DNA from: Planctomycetota bacterium
GTDB lineage: Bacteria; Planctomycetota; SZUA-567; JAFGGJ01
Length of the DNA stretch: 34,561 nt
Assembly: GCA_016930595.1 (NCBI GenBank)
Contig: JAFGGJ010000031.1
Coordinates: 1 to 34,561 of the forward strand
Direction of reading: 5' to 3'
The translations under genes and the position numbers were made by a program. A model generated the notes under the pieces. That model did not search any database and was not told the origin of the DNA. It saw nothing but the letters and a program-made list of their open reading frames with translations. How positions within the stretch are numbered: the stretch's first letter is position 1; each line of letters begins with the position of its first letter. Positions 23,175-31,192 of this stretch are shown here, piece after piece.

Positions 23175-23420
23175 CTACGCCCCGAGCACTCCCTCCACCC
23201 ACTCGGCGGCTTCCTTCACCGTGAAGATGTCCGCCACTTCGTCCTGGTCTATCTCGATGTCGAATTCCTCTTCCAGCGCGGCGATGAGCTCCACCGACTG
23301 GATGGACACCATGCCGAGTTCCTGGACCATGTGAGCGTCGTCGGTCACCTTGGCCTCGGGCAGCTTCAGCAGGTCCGCCACGACCTTGCGGGTTCTTTCG
23401 AGCACGTTGGAATCCACCAT
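23175..23420 (-). CDS. Acyl carrier protein-like, atypical serine motif
   Basis: 81 residues from ATG 23420, with AGGAG 7 bases upstream. The pattern is that of an acyl carrier protein: an amphipathic first helix (TRKVVADLLKL), then LGMVSIQSVELIAALEEEFD, then the acidic third helix and WVEG end. The serine in VSI aligns with the 4'-phosphopantetheine serine, but the usual DSL reads VSI: the aspartate is valine and the leucine isoleucine. It is the last gene of the pta-DUF4954 operon (17 bases after DUF4954), not next to fatty-acid genes, so it is probably a specialised carrier. Its reading frame stays open far upstream through DUF4954, but the ribosome site and family length fix the start. 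Confidence 0.85.
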   Translation of the reverse strand: MVDSNVLERTRKVVADLLKLPEAKVTDDAHMVQELGMVSIQSVELIAALEEEFDIEIDQDEVADIFTVKEAAEWVEGVLGA

Positions 23421-23437
23421 TGTTCTGCTCCTATCTG

Positions 23438-25438
23438 TCAGCCCAGTTTGTCCATCGCCGCGCGGAAATCCGCTGCGCGCTTTTCGATTGTCTCGAGTTC
23501 CCCCTGCAGTTGCTTCACGAACTTGTCCTTGCCGTAGGTCCCCCGCACCTCCTGGAAATCCGCCTCGCGCGCCTCCGGCGGCCCGTCCGCCCCGAACCCT
23601 ATCCTGCTCACCTCGCTGAACTCCTTCTCGGCGTCGGCGAGTATCGCCTTCACGAACTTCTGCTTGGCCTTCAGCCACGCATCCGCCACGTCTTTCAGTT
23701 CGTCGGCGCCGAGGGCGTCGGGAGTCTTTCCGTAACGCGTCCCGTACGTCCTGCACACCCACGCCCACTCGTCCGCCCCGTAGGAATCGTACACGCCCTT
23801 GAGCGCCGCGTTCACCTCGTCCAGGCTCTTCAGCTTCCCCTCGCCTATCGCCTGCTCCACGCCGTCCATGCGGCTCCTCGCCGCCAGCAGCCCGGATATG
23901 TCCACCCAGTCCGGGTCGTAGACGGCGCCGGCGGAAGGTTTCATCGCGGCCTGCACGTCGGCTGCCCCGGCCGCTTTCTCCAGCGCCTTTTCGGCCCTTT
24001 CGAACACCTTTTCCAGCAGGTAGCTTTCTATGCCGGTCGAATAAGTCTTCTTCCCGGTCCGCAGGAGCCTCCGTCTCACCAGGGCGCCGCCCACGGTCAC
24101 GTCTTCCACTTCCTTGGGCGTCTCCTCGTACAGCTTGCCGCAGATCTCCTCCCCGGCGATCATCCTGCCCACGGTATAGGGGCTGAAGACGTCGAACACG
24201 ATCAGGTCTCTCTTCACGCTGCCCTTGCGCCGGTCGCGCGCCGGCCACTTGGCCCCGTCCCGCACCGTCCCCACCGTGAACATGTTCATCCCCGGCACGA
24301 CGTAGCTGCGCTCGCCCGCCGCCGTCACGTACGAGAAGGGCAGGTCGCCTATGTCGAAGTTGTCCATGTGCTTGCCTATCACCACCGAGAACGGCCCCAG
24401 CCTGCAGGGCCACAGCATGTAGGAGAACGATCCGGTCTTCGAACCTCTCTCCAGCACGCCCTGGTGTATCGGGCCCAGCTTGTACATGTGGTTCGACTGG
24501 TTCGAGCCGCTGCCGGCGTTGTAGAAGCTGAACAGCCCCGCGATCATCAGCGTGGCCTTGTGGTGAGTCACCGTGTAGGGGCCGCCGAATATCGAACACC
24601 CCTCGCCGTGGAACGCCTCGCTGTTGGCGAAGAACAGCGAATTCTCCCCGGAATACTGCTTGCCCACCTTGCATCCCTGGCCGACGAAACAGTGCTCCAG
24701 TATCGCGCCGTCGGTTATCGACGAGCCTTCGCCCACCATAAAGTCTTTCAGCACGACGCCGCTTCCGATGAGCACCGGGGCTTCGGCTTCGCTCAGCACG
24801 GTGCCGTTCTCCATGTACGCCGCCCCGATGACCCGCGCCGCCGCCCCTATCCGCACGTTCTTGATGTGCGGCACGTTCCTGACTATGGCGCATTCGCCCA
24901 CGGAAGCCTTCGCCGCCTTCGCCGCCGCGACCTCCGCTTCCACCATCTTCCTCAGGGCGTCCACCACCCCCGGCTTGTAGCGGTGCAGCGCCATGATGTG
25001 CGCCACCTGGGCCGTAAGAGTCGGGTAGACCGGCATGTCCCTGCCGCCGCCCTCGTTCACGCTTTCCAGCTCCGCGCCGACGCCGAACGTCGCTTCCGGG
25101 TCCGCTTCGAGTACGCCGACCCCCTGGATTATCGCCCCGGCGCCCACCGCGTAGTTCGCGATGTAACCGTTCACCTGGTTTATCAGCACGTTGTCGCCGG
25201 TCTCCACGTTGTCTATGGTCGCCCTGTATATGCCCGCGCGCCGCACCCGGCCGCCTTCCGCCGTCACGCTGCCGTCCAGCCGGCCGATCCTGCAATCGCC
25301 GTGGAAAAACACGCTGTAGAGCCTGTTGGCGTCGAAGGGATCCTTCACCAGTATCCTGTCCCATTCGTAGGCGTGGCAGTTCCTGGCCTTCAGCGCCTCG
25401 ATTTCGCCGGCATCGAGCTTCCTGTACGTCTCCGCCAT
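23438..25438 (-). CDS. DUF4954 family protein (left-handed beta-helix)
   Basis: 666 residues from ATG 25438, with GAGGAGAGG upstream. The N-terminal two thirds have hexapeptide-type turns (for example VLIGSGVVLKDFMVGEGSSI and AILEHCFVGQGCKVG), as in LpxA-like acyltransferases and sugar-nucleotide enzymes. The C-terminal 170 residues are helical. The long His-, Asn- and Gly-rich middle (HHKATLMIAGLFSFYNAGSG, SNQSNHMYKLGP) is characteristic of DUF4954 as I recall it; its function is unknown. LpxA-type folds commonly transfer acyl groups from acyl-ACP or acyl-CoA. Here the gene sits between phosphotransacetylase (13 bases) and an acyl carrier protein (17 bases), which makes acyl transfer a reasonable proposal but not a shown one. 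Confidence 0.82.
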   Translation of the reverse strand: MAETYRKLDAGEIEALKARNCHAYEWDRILVKDPFDANRLYSVFFHGDCRIGRLDGSVTAEGGRVRRAGIYRATIDNVETGDNVLINQVNGYIANYAVGAGAIIQGVGVLEADPEATFGVGAELESVNEGGGRDMPVYPTLTAQVAHIMALHRYKPGVVDALRKMVEAEVAAAKAAKASVGECAIVRNVPHIKNVRIGAAARVIGAAYMENGTVLSEAEAPVLIGSGVVLKDFMVGEGSSITDGAILEHCFVGQGCKVGKQYSGENSLFFANSEAFHGEGCSIFGGPYTVTHHKATLMIAGLFSFYNAGSGSNQSNHMYKLGPIHQGVLERGSKTGSFSYMLWPCRLGPFSVVIGKHMDNFDIGDLPFSYVTAAGERSYVVPGMNMFTVGTVRDGAKWPARDRRKGSVKRDLIVFDVFSPYTVGRMIAGEEICGKLYEETPKEVEDVTVGGALVRRRLLRTGKKTYSTGIESYLLEKVFERAEKALEKAAGAADVQAAMKPSAGAVYDPDWVDISGLLAARSRMDGVEQAIGEGKLKSLDEVNAALKGVYDSYGADEWAWVCRTYGTRYGKTPDALGADELKDVADAWLKAKQKFVKAILADAEKEFSEVSRIGFGADGPPEAREADFQEVRGTYGKDKFVKQLQGELETIEKRAADFRAAMDKLG

Positions 25439-25451
25439 CGCTGTCCTCTCC

Positions 25452-26444
25452 TCACCTGTCGTCGGCCGCCATGGCGCATACTATGGCGGACGTCCCAATG
25501 ATGTCTTCCGCGGACGCCCCGCGGGAAAGGTCGCTTATCGGGCGCCGGAACCCCTGCAGCACCGGCCCGTACGCATCCGCCCCGGCCAGCCGCTGCACCA
25601 GCTTGTATCCGATGTTGCCCGCGTCCAGGTCCGGGAATATGAGCACGTTGGCCTTCCCCGCCACGCCGCTGTCCGGGCATTTCTTCGCCGCCACTTTCGG
25701 CACCAGCGCGGCGTCCGCCTGCAGCTCGCCGTCCACGGCCAGCTCCGGCGCCTTCTCCTTCACGATCTCCGTCGCCCTGATCACCTTCCCGGCGTCCTCG
25801 TGGCTGGCCGACCCCTTCGTCGAAAAACTCAGCATCGCCACCTTCGGCTCTTCCTCCAGCAGCGCCCTGCCGCTCTTCGCCGAAGCTATCGCTATGTCGG
25901 CGAGTTCCTCCGCCGTCGGCTGGACCGCCACCCCGCAGTCGGCGAATATCAGCCGCCAGTCCGTCCTGCCCAGCGCCTCCGGTATCACCATCAGGAAAAA
26001 ACTGGACGGCACGCTTATGCCTTCCGCCAGCCCGATGGTGAGCTGCGCCGTCGATATAACGTTCGCCGTCGTGTTCACCGCGCCTGCTATCAGGCAGTCC
26101 GCTTCCCCCGACGCCACGGCCATGCAGCCGGCGGCGAGAGGTTTCGCCACCACGCGGCGGGCTATCTTCTCCTTCATGCCGCGCAGCTCCGCATACGCCT
26201 TCGCATAACGGTCCAGCACTTCGTCCGCGCCCACGTCAATTATCTCTATCCCCCCGATGTCGCTCCGAGCGGAAGCGGCAAGTTCCCTGACGGCGTCCGT
26301 CTTGCCGACCAGTACCGGGACCGCCCAGCCCTGTGCGGATATCGCGGCGGCCGCCTTTATCGTGCGCTCGTCGTCCGCTTCCGGCAGCACGATCCGCGGC
26401 GTGGCCTTCGCAGCCTGTTGCTTCATCTCCTCTATGATGTCCAT
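25452..26444 (-). CDS. pta: Phosphate acetyltransferase
   Basis: 330 residues, the single-domain Pta/EutD length. It interconverts acetyl-CoA and acetyl phosphate. Visible signatures are [16 protein letters not shown] at the N terminus, [14 protein letters not shown], and the C-terminal [19 protein letters not shown] followed by [17 protein letters not shown]. The start is ATG 26444 with AAGGGG 7 bases upstream; an earlier in-frame start is in the leader. It is the first gene of a three-gene operon with DUF4954 and an acyl carrier protein. No acetate kinase gene is in the window, so the usual pta-ackA pairing is absent here. Confidence 0.95.
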   Translation of the reverse strand: MDIIEEMKQQAAKATPRIVLPEADDERTIKAAAAISAQGWAVPVLVGKTDAVRELAASARSDIGGIEIIDVGADEVLDRYAKAYAELRGMKEKIARRVVAKPLAAGCMAVASGEADCLIAGAVNTTANVISTAQLTIGLAEGISVPSSFFLMVIPEALGRTDWRLIFADCGVAVQPTAEELADIAIASAKSGRALLEEEPKVAMLSFSTKGSASHEDAGKVIRATEIVKEKAPELAVDGELQADAALVPKVAAKKCPDSGVAGKANVLIFPDLDAGNIGYKLVQRLAGADAYGPVLQGFRRPISDLSRGASAEDIIGTSAIVCAMAADDR

Positions 26445-26497
26445 GCTCCGACCCCTTAAATTAATATTTATGAAGCCACCCGTCCCGATACGCTCCC

Positions 26498-26526
26498 ATG
26501 CTAACTTCAAGCTGGTGTTTTTTCAA
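26498..26526 (-). promoter_or_regulatory. Putative promoter of the pta-DUF4954-ACP operon
   Basis: On the minus strand TTGAAA and TAGCAT are separated by 17 bases, in an AT-rich region upstream of pta. Confidence 0.5.
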
Positions 26527-26598
26527 ATTACTTTGCCCTGTTTTTTCCGTCAGTCGCTATACAGTTACCTTTTCTTTATGTTCCGGATGCCCGCTGCC

Positions 26599-27093
26599 TT
26601 ACTCCACGCGCTTCACCGATAACATCACCACGTCTTCCACGGGCACGTCCCCGTAAGGCCCCGAAGTCCCGGTTTTCACCTTTCCGATCCTGTCCACAAC
26701 GTCCATTCCATCCACCACCTGGCCGAACGCGCAGTAACCGAAATCCGCCGCGCTTTCCCCGCTGTGGTCCAGAAACCCGTTGTCCACGAGGTTGATGAAG
26801 AACTGCGCCGTCGCGCTGTGCAGGTCGCTGGTGCGGGCCATCGCCAGAGTGCCGCGCATGTTCTTCGCCGCGGCGCACGCTTCGTTCTTTATGGGGGCGT
26901 GCGTGTCCTTCTTCTGCATCCCCGGAGAATACCCGCCCCCCTGGATCATGAAGCCGTCTATCACCCTGTGGAAAATCGTCCCGTCGTAGAAACCTTCGTC
27001 CACGTATTTCAGAAAGTTCTCCACCGTCCCCGGCGCCTTGTCCGCCCACAGCTCCGCCTTGATCGTTCCCTCGGATGTCTCTATCGTAATCAT
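26599..27093 (-). CDS. ppiB: Peptidyl-prolyl cis-trans isomerase, cyclophilin type
   Basis: 164 residues, the length of cytoplasmic PpiB. It speeds proline isomerisation during folding. The active-site blocks are present: [14 protein letters not shown], the QFFINL motif with its glutamine and phenylalanines, and [12 protein letters not shown]. There is no signal peptide, so it acts in the cytoplasm. The ATG at 27093 follows AAAGGAG. It has its own promoter-like sequence and no functional link to neighbours is evident. Confidence 0.95.
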   Translation of the reverse strand: MITIETSEGTIKAELWADKAPGTVENFLKYVDEGFYDGTIFHRVIDGFMIQGGGYSPGMQKKDTHAPIKNEACAAAKNMRGTLAMARTSDLHSATAQFFINLVDNGFLDHSGESAADFGYCAFGQVVDGMDVVDRIGKVKTGTSGPYGDVPVEDVVMLSVKRVE

Positions 27094-27149
27094 GCGACGC
27101 TCCTTTCCCGTACACAGGCAGAATCCGGATCGCTATCCCGGTCGGCCGC

Positions 27150-27178
27150 ATTGTCGCACAGGAACGCCCGCCGGTCAA
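27150..27178 (-). promoter_or_regulatory. Putative promoter of the cyclophilin gene
   Basis: On the minus strand TTGACC and GACAAT are separated by 17 bases, with TGC before the -10 box. Confidence 0.5.
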
Positions 27179-27323
27179 GCGCGCCGCTCCGCACGGATAC
27201 GGCGTTCCGCGTCCCGCCGGCGGCGCTTCCACGGCGGACGGAAACGGCGCAGTCCCTCTCGCCGGCGCCGCCTTCCCCGCGGACAATACCGGCGGAGCCG
27301 AAAGCGCCATTCGCAGGCACGGC

Positions 27324-28688
27324 TTACGGAAGGTACGCTCCGCGTTCCTTCAGCGTCTCCCGCAGCGCGCCGGTGTCCACGGAATGAACGCTGCCGCCGC
27401 CGGCCTGCAGGCACCGTGCGGCGGCCGTCCCGGCGGCTTCGCCCGTCGTCATGCAGCACGGCATCACGCGGAGGCTCCCCTGCACCGGACGGTCGCAGGA
27501 CACGCACCTGCCCGCCACCAGCACGTTGTCCAGCCCTTCGGGCGTCAGGCACCTGTAGGGTATTCCGTACGATTCGCCCGGGCCGTAATGCTCGAAGCGC
27601 GACGTGACGTGGTCGCAGCCTTCGACGGAAGATTCTATTTCCCCCTTGGCGGTATGGATGTCAATCCAGTAATTGTTGCGGGCGATTTCATCGGGGAAGG
27701 TCCTGCGGGCGGCGTAGTCGTCAACCGTAAGGACGTAGTCGCCGGTGATCCTGCGGGTTTCACGCACGCCCAGAATGGCGCCCGTGGCAATGACGCAGGC
27801 GTTCGCGAACGCACGGGGATGAAATTCCGCAAAGGCCCGTTCGTAGGCGTGGGCGATCCTGCGTCCCTGCATGAGCGCCTTCGAGACGGATTCCGGATCG
27901 GTGCCGTCGACGTCCCAAATGTGCCCGGCGTTGAAGTGCGCGGTGCGCGGGGCTATGAGTTCGGTGCAGCAGTGGGGATCGACGATTTCCGGATACCTGC
28001 CGGATTTGAGAATATCGTACAGGCAGCACTTCTGGTTCGACGAGTTTATCCTGTGTCCGTTGATATAGGCGTATTCGTCTATGTTCGTCATGAGAAACCC
28101 CAGGTTCACGGGCTGCATCTCGCCGGTTCCGGGGTCTCCCTTTTCGTACGGCGCCCCCGCCCATGCGGCAAGGTCGCCGTCGCCGGTACAGTCGACGTAT
28201 ATTTTCGCCCGGTATGCTTTCAGCCCGGCCTTGCTGCCGGCCAGGACCGCTCCCACTCTGCGGGGCCCGTCCATTTCGACGGCGGCCACCACGGTGTTGA
28301 AGAGAACACGCGCGCCCGCATGTTCGACAAGATCGTCGAAAGCCCGCTTTATGTGTTCGGGGTTGAACATCACCCAGTCGAGGCGGTTTCTGCCGATGTG
28401 TACCGTCGCCTTCCTGGTGAAGTCGAGAATGTCCTCGGCGATACCTCCGAAAATAACCTTCCCCTGCTTGTCGGAATAGGGCGCCCATATGGTCACGAGC
28501 CCGGCCGTCCCGGTGCCGCCCAGCATACCCGTGGCTTCCAGCAGCAGCGTCCTGCAGCCTTCGCGCGCAGCGGCCGCCGCGGCGGCACAACCCGCCGGAC
28601 CGCCTCCCGCCACAACCACGTCGTACGAGTCGTCGAGCGGCACCCGGCCTGAATACGTCACGTGAGATCCGGAAGCATTCTCCGCCAC
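27324..28688 (-). CDS. FAD-dependent oxidoreductase (FAD_oxidored family)
   Basis: 454 residues. The GTG start at 28688 follows GGAGG by 5 bases. The dinucleotide-binding loop GGGPAG (28-33) and E51 bind FAD; GMLGGTGTAGLVTIW follows, as in the PF12831-type oxidoreductases. A second FAD-contact block is near the C terminus (NVLVAGRCVSCDRPVQGSLR...GEAAGTAAA). Two cysteine clusters (NQKCCLYDI, DPHCCTEL) could be redox-active. There is no signal peptide. Such proteins are frequent beside glycosidases and sulfatases in PVC genomes but their substrates are mostly undefined; a sugar or sugar-acid oxidation is possible. It is divergent from the GH51 gene. Confidence 0.88.
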   Translation of the reverse strand: MAENASGSHVTYSGRVPLDDSYDVVVAGGGPAGCAAAAAAAREGCRTLLLEATGMLGGTGTAGLVTIWAPYSDKQGKVIFGGIAEDILDFTRKATVHIGRNRLDWVMFNPEHIKRAFDDLVEHAGARVLFNTVVAAVEMDGPRRVGAVLAGSKAGLKAYRAKIYVDCTGDGDLAAWAGAPYEKGDPGTGEMQPVNLGFLMTNIDEYAYINGHRINSSNQKCCLYDILKSGRYPEIVDPHCCTELIAPRTAHFNAGHIWDVDGTDPESVSKALMQGRRIAHAYERAFAEFHPRAFANACVIATGAILGVRETRRITGDYVLTVDDYAARRTFPDEIARNNYWIDIHTAKGEIESSVEGCDHVTSRFEHYGPGESYGIPYRCLTPEGLDNVLVAGRCVSCDRPVQGSLRVMPCCMTTGEAAGTAAARCLQAGGGSVHSVDTGALRETLKERGAYLP

Positions 28689-28712
28689 AACCGCCTCCTT
28701 TCATCCAGGGCC

Positions 28713-28740
28713 ACGATACTCCCCCGCATCCTCCTGTCAA
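28713..28740 (-). promoter_or_regulatory. Putative promoter of the FAD oxidoreductase gene
   Basis: On the minus strand TTGACA and TATCGT are 16 bases apart, about 25 bases before the GTG start, so the leader is short. Confidence 0.55.
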
Positions 28741-28959
28741 TGCCGCCACGGGCAGGGCAGCGGCCGTTTTACGGCATCTCCTTCACGGGCCCACCCACCC
28801 CGGCGCCTGCGGCCCCCCGCCTGTCGGCGAAGAAGCGCATTCTTCGCGCAGGATCCAGTGCACGTACTCCTGCCCGCGAGTCGCGTTCAATTGCCGCTAG
28901 GCAGGCGCGCCACAGGCGATTGGGGTGGGTGGGGCGGGTGGAAAAGCGCTCTTTATGCG

Positions 28960-28987
28960 TTGTCATCGCCGCACGGCAGTGTACATT
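28960..28987 (+). promoter_or_regulatory. Putative promoter of the GH51 gene
   Basis: TTGTCA (28960-28965) and TACATT (28982-28987) are 16 bases apart. The -10 context GTGTACATTCG resembles the GTGTAAACTCG element seen upstream of the CPBP and glycosyltransferase genes. Confidence 0.55.
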
Positions 28988-29017
28988 CGACACGAACTAT
29001 GGAAAGGGAGGACGGCC

Positions 29018-31114
29018 ATGGCCGGCGCCGGAAAACTGCTTGCGCACAAGACCTGCAGGGAACGGGAAGCAGTGGTGTCGATCGCCGCAGCAACGGGGGC
29101 GGCGCCCGTGCCCCGCTTCGTCACGGGCAAGTTCTGCGAACACCTGGGATCCAACATATACAACGGCATGCACGCGCAGGTTCTGCGGAACCCGACCTTC
29201 GCGGACTTCCCTTTCGGCGGTGGCGGGCAGCATCCAGACGGCGGCACCAAGTTCATCTGCGACGAGGCTGCGATAGAACGCCAGGTGCGCGGCGCGGCGG
29301 AGCGCGCCGGCTTCCCCGACGCCGACCGGCTGGTGGAATCACGCTCCGACGGACTGGCGCATTTCTGGATAAAGGAAGGCCCCCGCGACGGCGTCCGCGT
29401 GAGTTCCGACGCCGGCCCTCACGGCGGGCGCGCGCAGCGCGTCGAAGCCGCCGCAGGTACGGGCATAGCGCAGTGGGCGCACCTGCCGCTTGAGCGTTGC
29501 CGCAGCTACGAATACCGCGCCGTCCTGCGCTCCCCGGACATCAGGACGCTCACCCTTTCCGTATTCACGCAGGGTACGGAAAAGCCTCTCTGCTCGACGG
29601 ACCTGAAAGGTCTGTGCCGGCGGTGGGGAACGTTCACCGGCACGTTCACAGTGCCGGCGTCGGCTCCGCCTGATCAGCCCTGCCGGGTGGCGCTGACCGC
29701 CGGTGCAAAGGGACAGTTCGTCATGGAACGCCTGCTCGTCTACCCGGCCGACCACGTGAACGGGGCGGACCCGGACGTCATCCGCTTCCTGGTGGAATCC
29801 CGCCTGCCCCTCCTGCGTTGGCCCGGCGGTAACTTCGTAAGCGCATACCGCTGGGAAGACGGCGTGGGCCCCGTGGACCAAAGACCGACGCGGCCCAACT
29901 TCGCCTGGGGCGGCGTCGAGCCGAACCTGTTCGGCACGGACGAGTTCGTCCGTTTCTGCCGCGACGCGGGATGCGAGCCGATGATCTGCCTGAACGCCGG
30001 CAACGCCGGCCCGGCCGAAGCCGCACGCTGGGTCCAGTACTGCAACGGCCCGGCCGATTCCCCCATGGGCGCCGAACGCGCCCGCAACGGCAGCCCCGAG
30101 CCTTTCAACGTCGTCTACTGGGAAATAGGCAACGAGCTCACCGGGCGGCACCAGGTCGGATGGACCACGCCCGACGGCTATGCCGACCGCTACGGCGAAT
30201 TCGCCGAAGCGATGCTCGCCGTCGATCCCGGCATAAAGCTCCTGGCCTGTGGAGCCCCCTACGACTGGTGGCCCGAACCCTGGAACGAACGGTGCATCAA
30301 GCGGAACCCGGGGCTGATGCGCTGCATAACCGACCACATCCTGCAGGGGGGAAAGATTTCCGCGGACGCAGACCCCTTGGACGTCTACGCGGACTTCATG
30401 GCACTGCCGGCGAAGTTCGAAAGCATATACCCGAAACTCCGCGCCGAGATGGAGGCGGCCGGCGTGGCCGACCCTCGCATGGCCATAACCGAGCTGCAGC
30501 TTTTCGGGCGCCTCGACGGCCAGGAATCCCCTTCCTCACGCCTGACCCGCCGGAACCTGGTGCACCCGGCCACCCAGGCGGAAGCCCTCTACGACGTCCT
30601 CTTCTACCACATGGTCGCTCGGCTGGCGCCTTTCATCGAAATGGTCACTCATTCCGCCACGGTGAACCATGGCGGCGGCCTGCGCAAAGAAAGAGAACGC
30701 GTCTACGCCAACCCGTGCCATTACGCCCAGTCCATGTGGGCGGATTTCGCAGAAGCCGAACCGCTGCCCGTCCACCTGACCTGCCCGGATGTCTCCTGTC
30801 CCGCCGTGCTCAACTGCATCCCGGAAGGTATGACCGTTCCGGCGGTGGACGCCCTGGCCGCGCGCTCTCCGGACGGCCCGCTGCTGGTCTCCCTGGTCAA
30901 CCGCGGCAGGGAAGACGAACTGCCGGTAACGCTGGAGGGCGTCGGCGGCGCCGCAGAAGTGACGCTGCTGTCGGCGGAAAAACCCTGGGAGATGAATACC
31001 CTGGACGACCCGCGGAAGATTATCCCCCGCACCAGGACTCTGGCGGCGGAAGGCGGGGCTTTCAAGCTGCTGCTGCCGCCGTACTCGGTGGCCGTGGTCA
31101 AAATCCGGCAGTAG
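29018..31114 (+). CDS. Alpha-L-arabinofuranosidase-like glycoside hydrolase, GH51
   Basis: 698 residues from ATG 29018, with GGGAGG 6 bases upstream. An N-terminal beta domain with a carbohydrate-binding-like part (to about 250) precedes the TIM barrel: RWPGGNFVSAYRWEDGVGP, then the acid/base E373 in YWEIGNEL and the nucleophile E492 in AITELQ. A C-terminal beta domain ends in PYSVAVVKI, typical of GH51. It should release arabinofuranosyl residues from arabinan, arabinoxylan or similar glycans. There is no signal peptide, so it acts on imported oligosaccharides or is exported otherwise. It is followed 78 bases later by a GH20 gene. Confidence 0.92.
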   Translation: MAGAGKLLAHKTCREREAVVSIAAATGAAPVPRFVTGKFCEHLGSNIYNGMHAQVLRNPTFADFPFGGGGQHPDGGTKFICDEAAIERQVRGAAERAGFPDADRLVESRSDGLAHFWIKEGPRDGVRVSSDAGPHGGRAQRVEAAAGTGIAQWAHLPLERCRSYEYRAVLRSPDIRTLTLSVFTQGTEKPLCSTDLKGLCRRWGTFTGTFTVPASAPPDQPCRVALTAGAKGQFVMERLLVYPADHVNGADPDVIRFLVESRLPLLRWPGGNFVSAYRWEDGVGPVDQRPTRPNFAWGGVEPNLFGTDEFVRFCRDAGCEPMICLNAGNAGPAEAARWVQYCNGPADSPMGAERARNGSPEPFNVVYWEIGNELTGRHQVGWTTPDGYADRYGEFAEAMLAVDPGIKLLACGAPYDWWPEPWNERCIKRNPGLMRCITDHILQGGKISADADPLDVYADFMALPAKFESIYPKLRAEMEAAGVADPRMAITELQLFGRLDGQESPSSRLTRRNLVHPATQAEALYDVLFYHMVARLAPFIEMVTHSATVNHGGGLRKERERVYANPCHYAQSMWADFAEAEPLPVHLTCPDVSCPAVLNCIPEGMTVPAVDALAARSPDGPLLVSLVNRGREDELPVTLEGVGGAAEVTLLSAEKPWEMNTLDDPRKIIPRTRTLAAEGGAFKLLLPPYSVAVVKIRQ

Positions 31115-31125
31115 CCGGGAAGCCG

Positions 31126-31153
31126 CTTGCCGTGCGGGGCGGCCCGCTACAAT
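31126..31153 (+). promoter_or_regulatory. Weak putative promoter of the GH20 gene
   Basis: TACAAT (31148-31153) is a good -10 box. The best -35 is TTGCCG or CTTGCC at 15-16 bases. The gene may alternatively be read through from GH51. Confidence 0.3.
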
Positions 31154-31192
31154 CGGAAAGCGGAAACAGTCCTTGACGGATGGAGGAACGCG

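Larger units (their letters stand above)
28689..29017. other. Divergent intergenic region between FAD oxidoreductase and GH51 genes
   Basis: 329 bases. It holds the two divergent promoters listed separately and a small stem near 28766 (CCGTTTTACGG). A G-rich stretch at about 28919-28941 (GGGGTGGGTGGGGCGGG) has four G tracts on the plus strand and could form a quadruplex upstream of the GH51 promoter. No gene is supported. Confidence 0.55.

Noticed and set aside
23175..25364. A continuous minus-strand frame that would fuse the acyl carrier protein to 650 upstream residues
   Set aside because: The upstream part is Gly/Arg-rich and lies in another frame of DUF4954. The ACP has its own AGGAG site and normal length from 23420.
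23420..25501. A 693-codon plus-strand frame opposite DUF4954
   Set aside because: Antisense shadow with His/Arg-rich composition and no recognisable domain or ribosome site.
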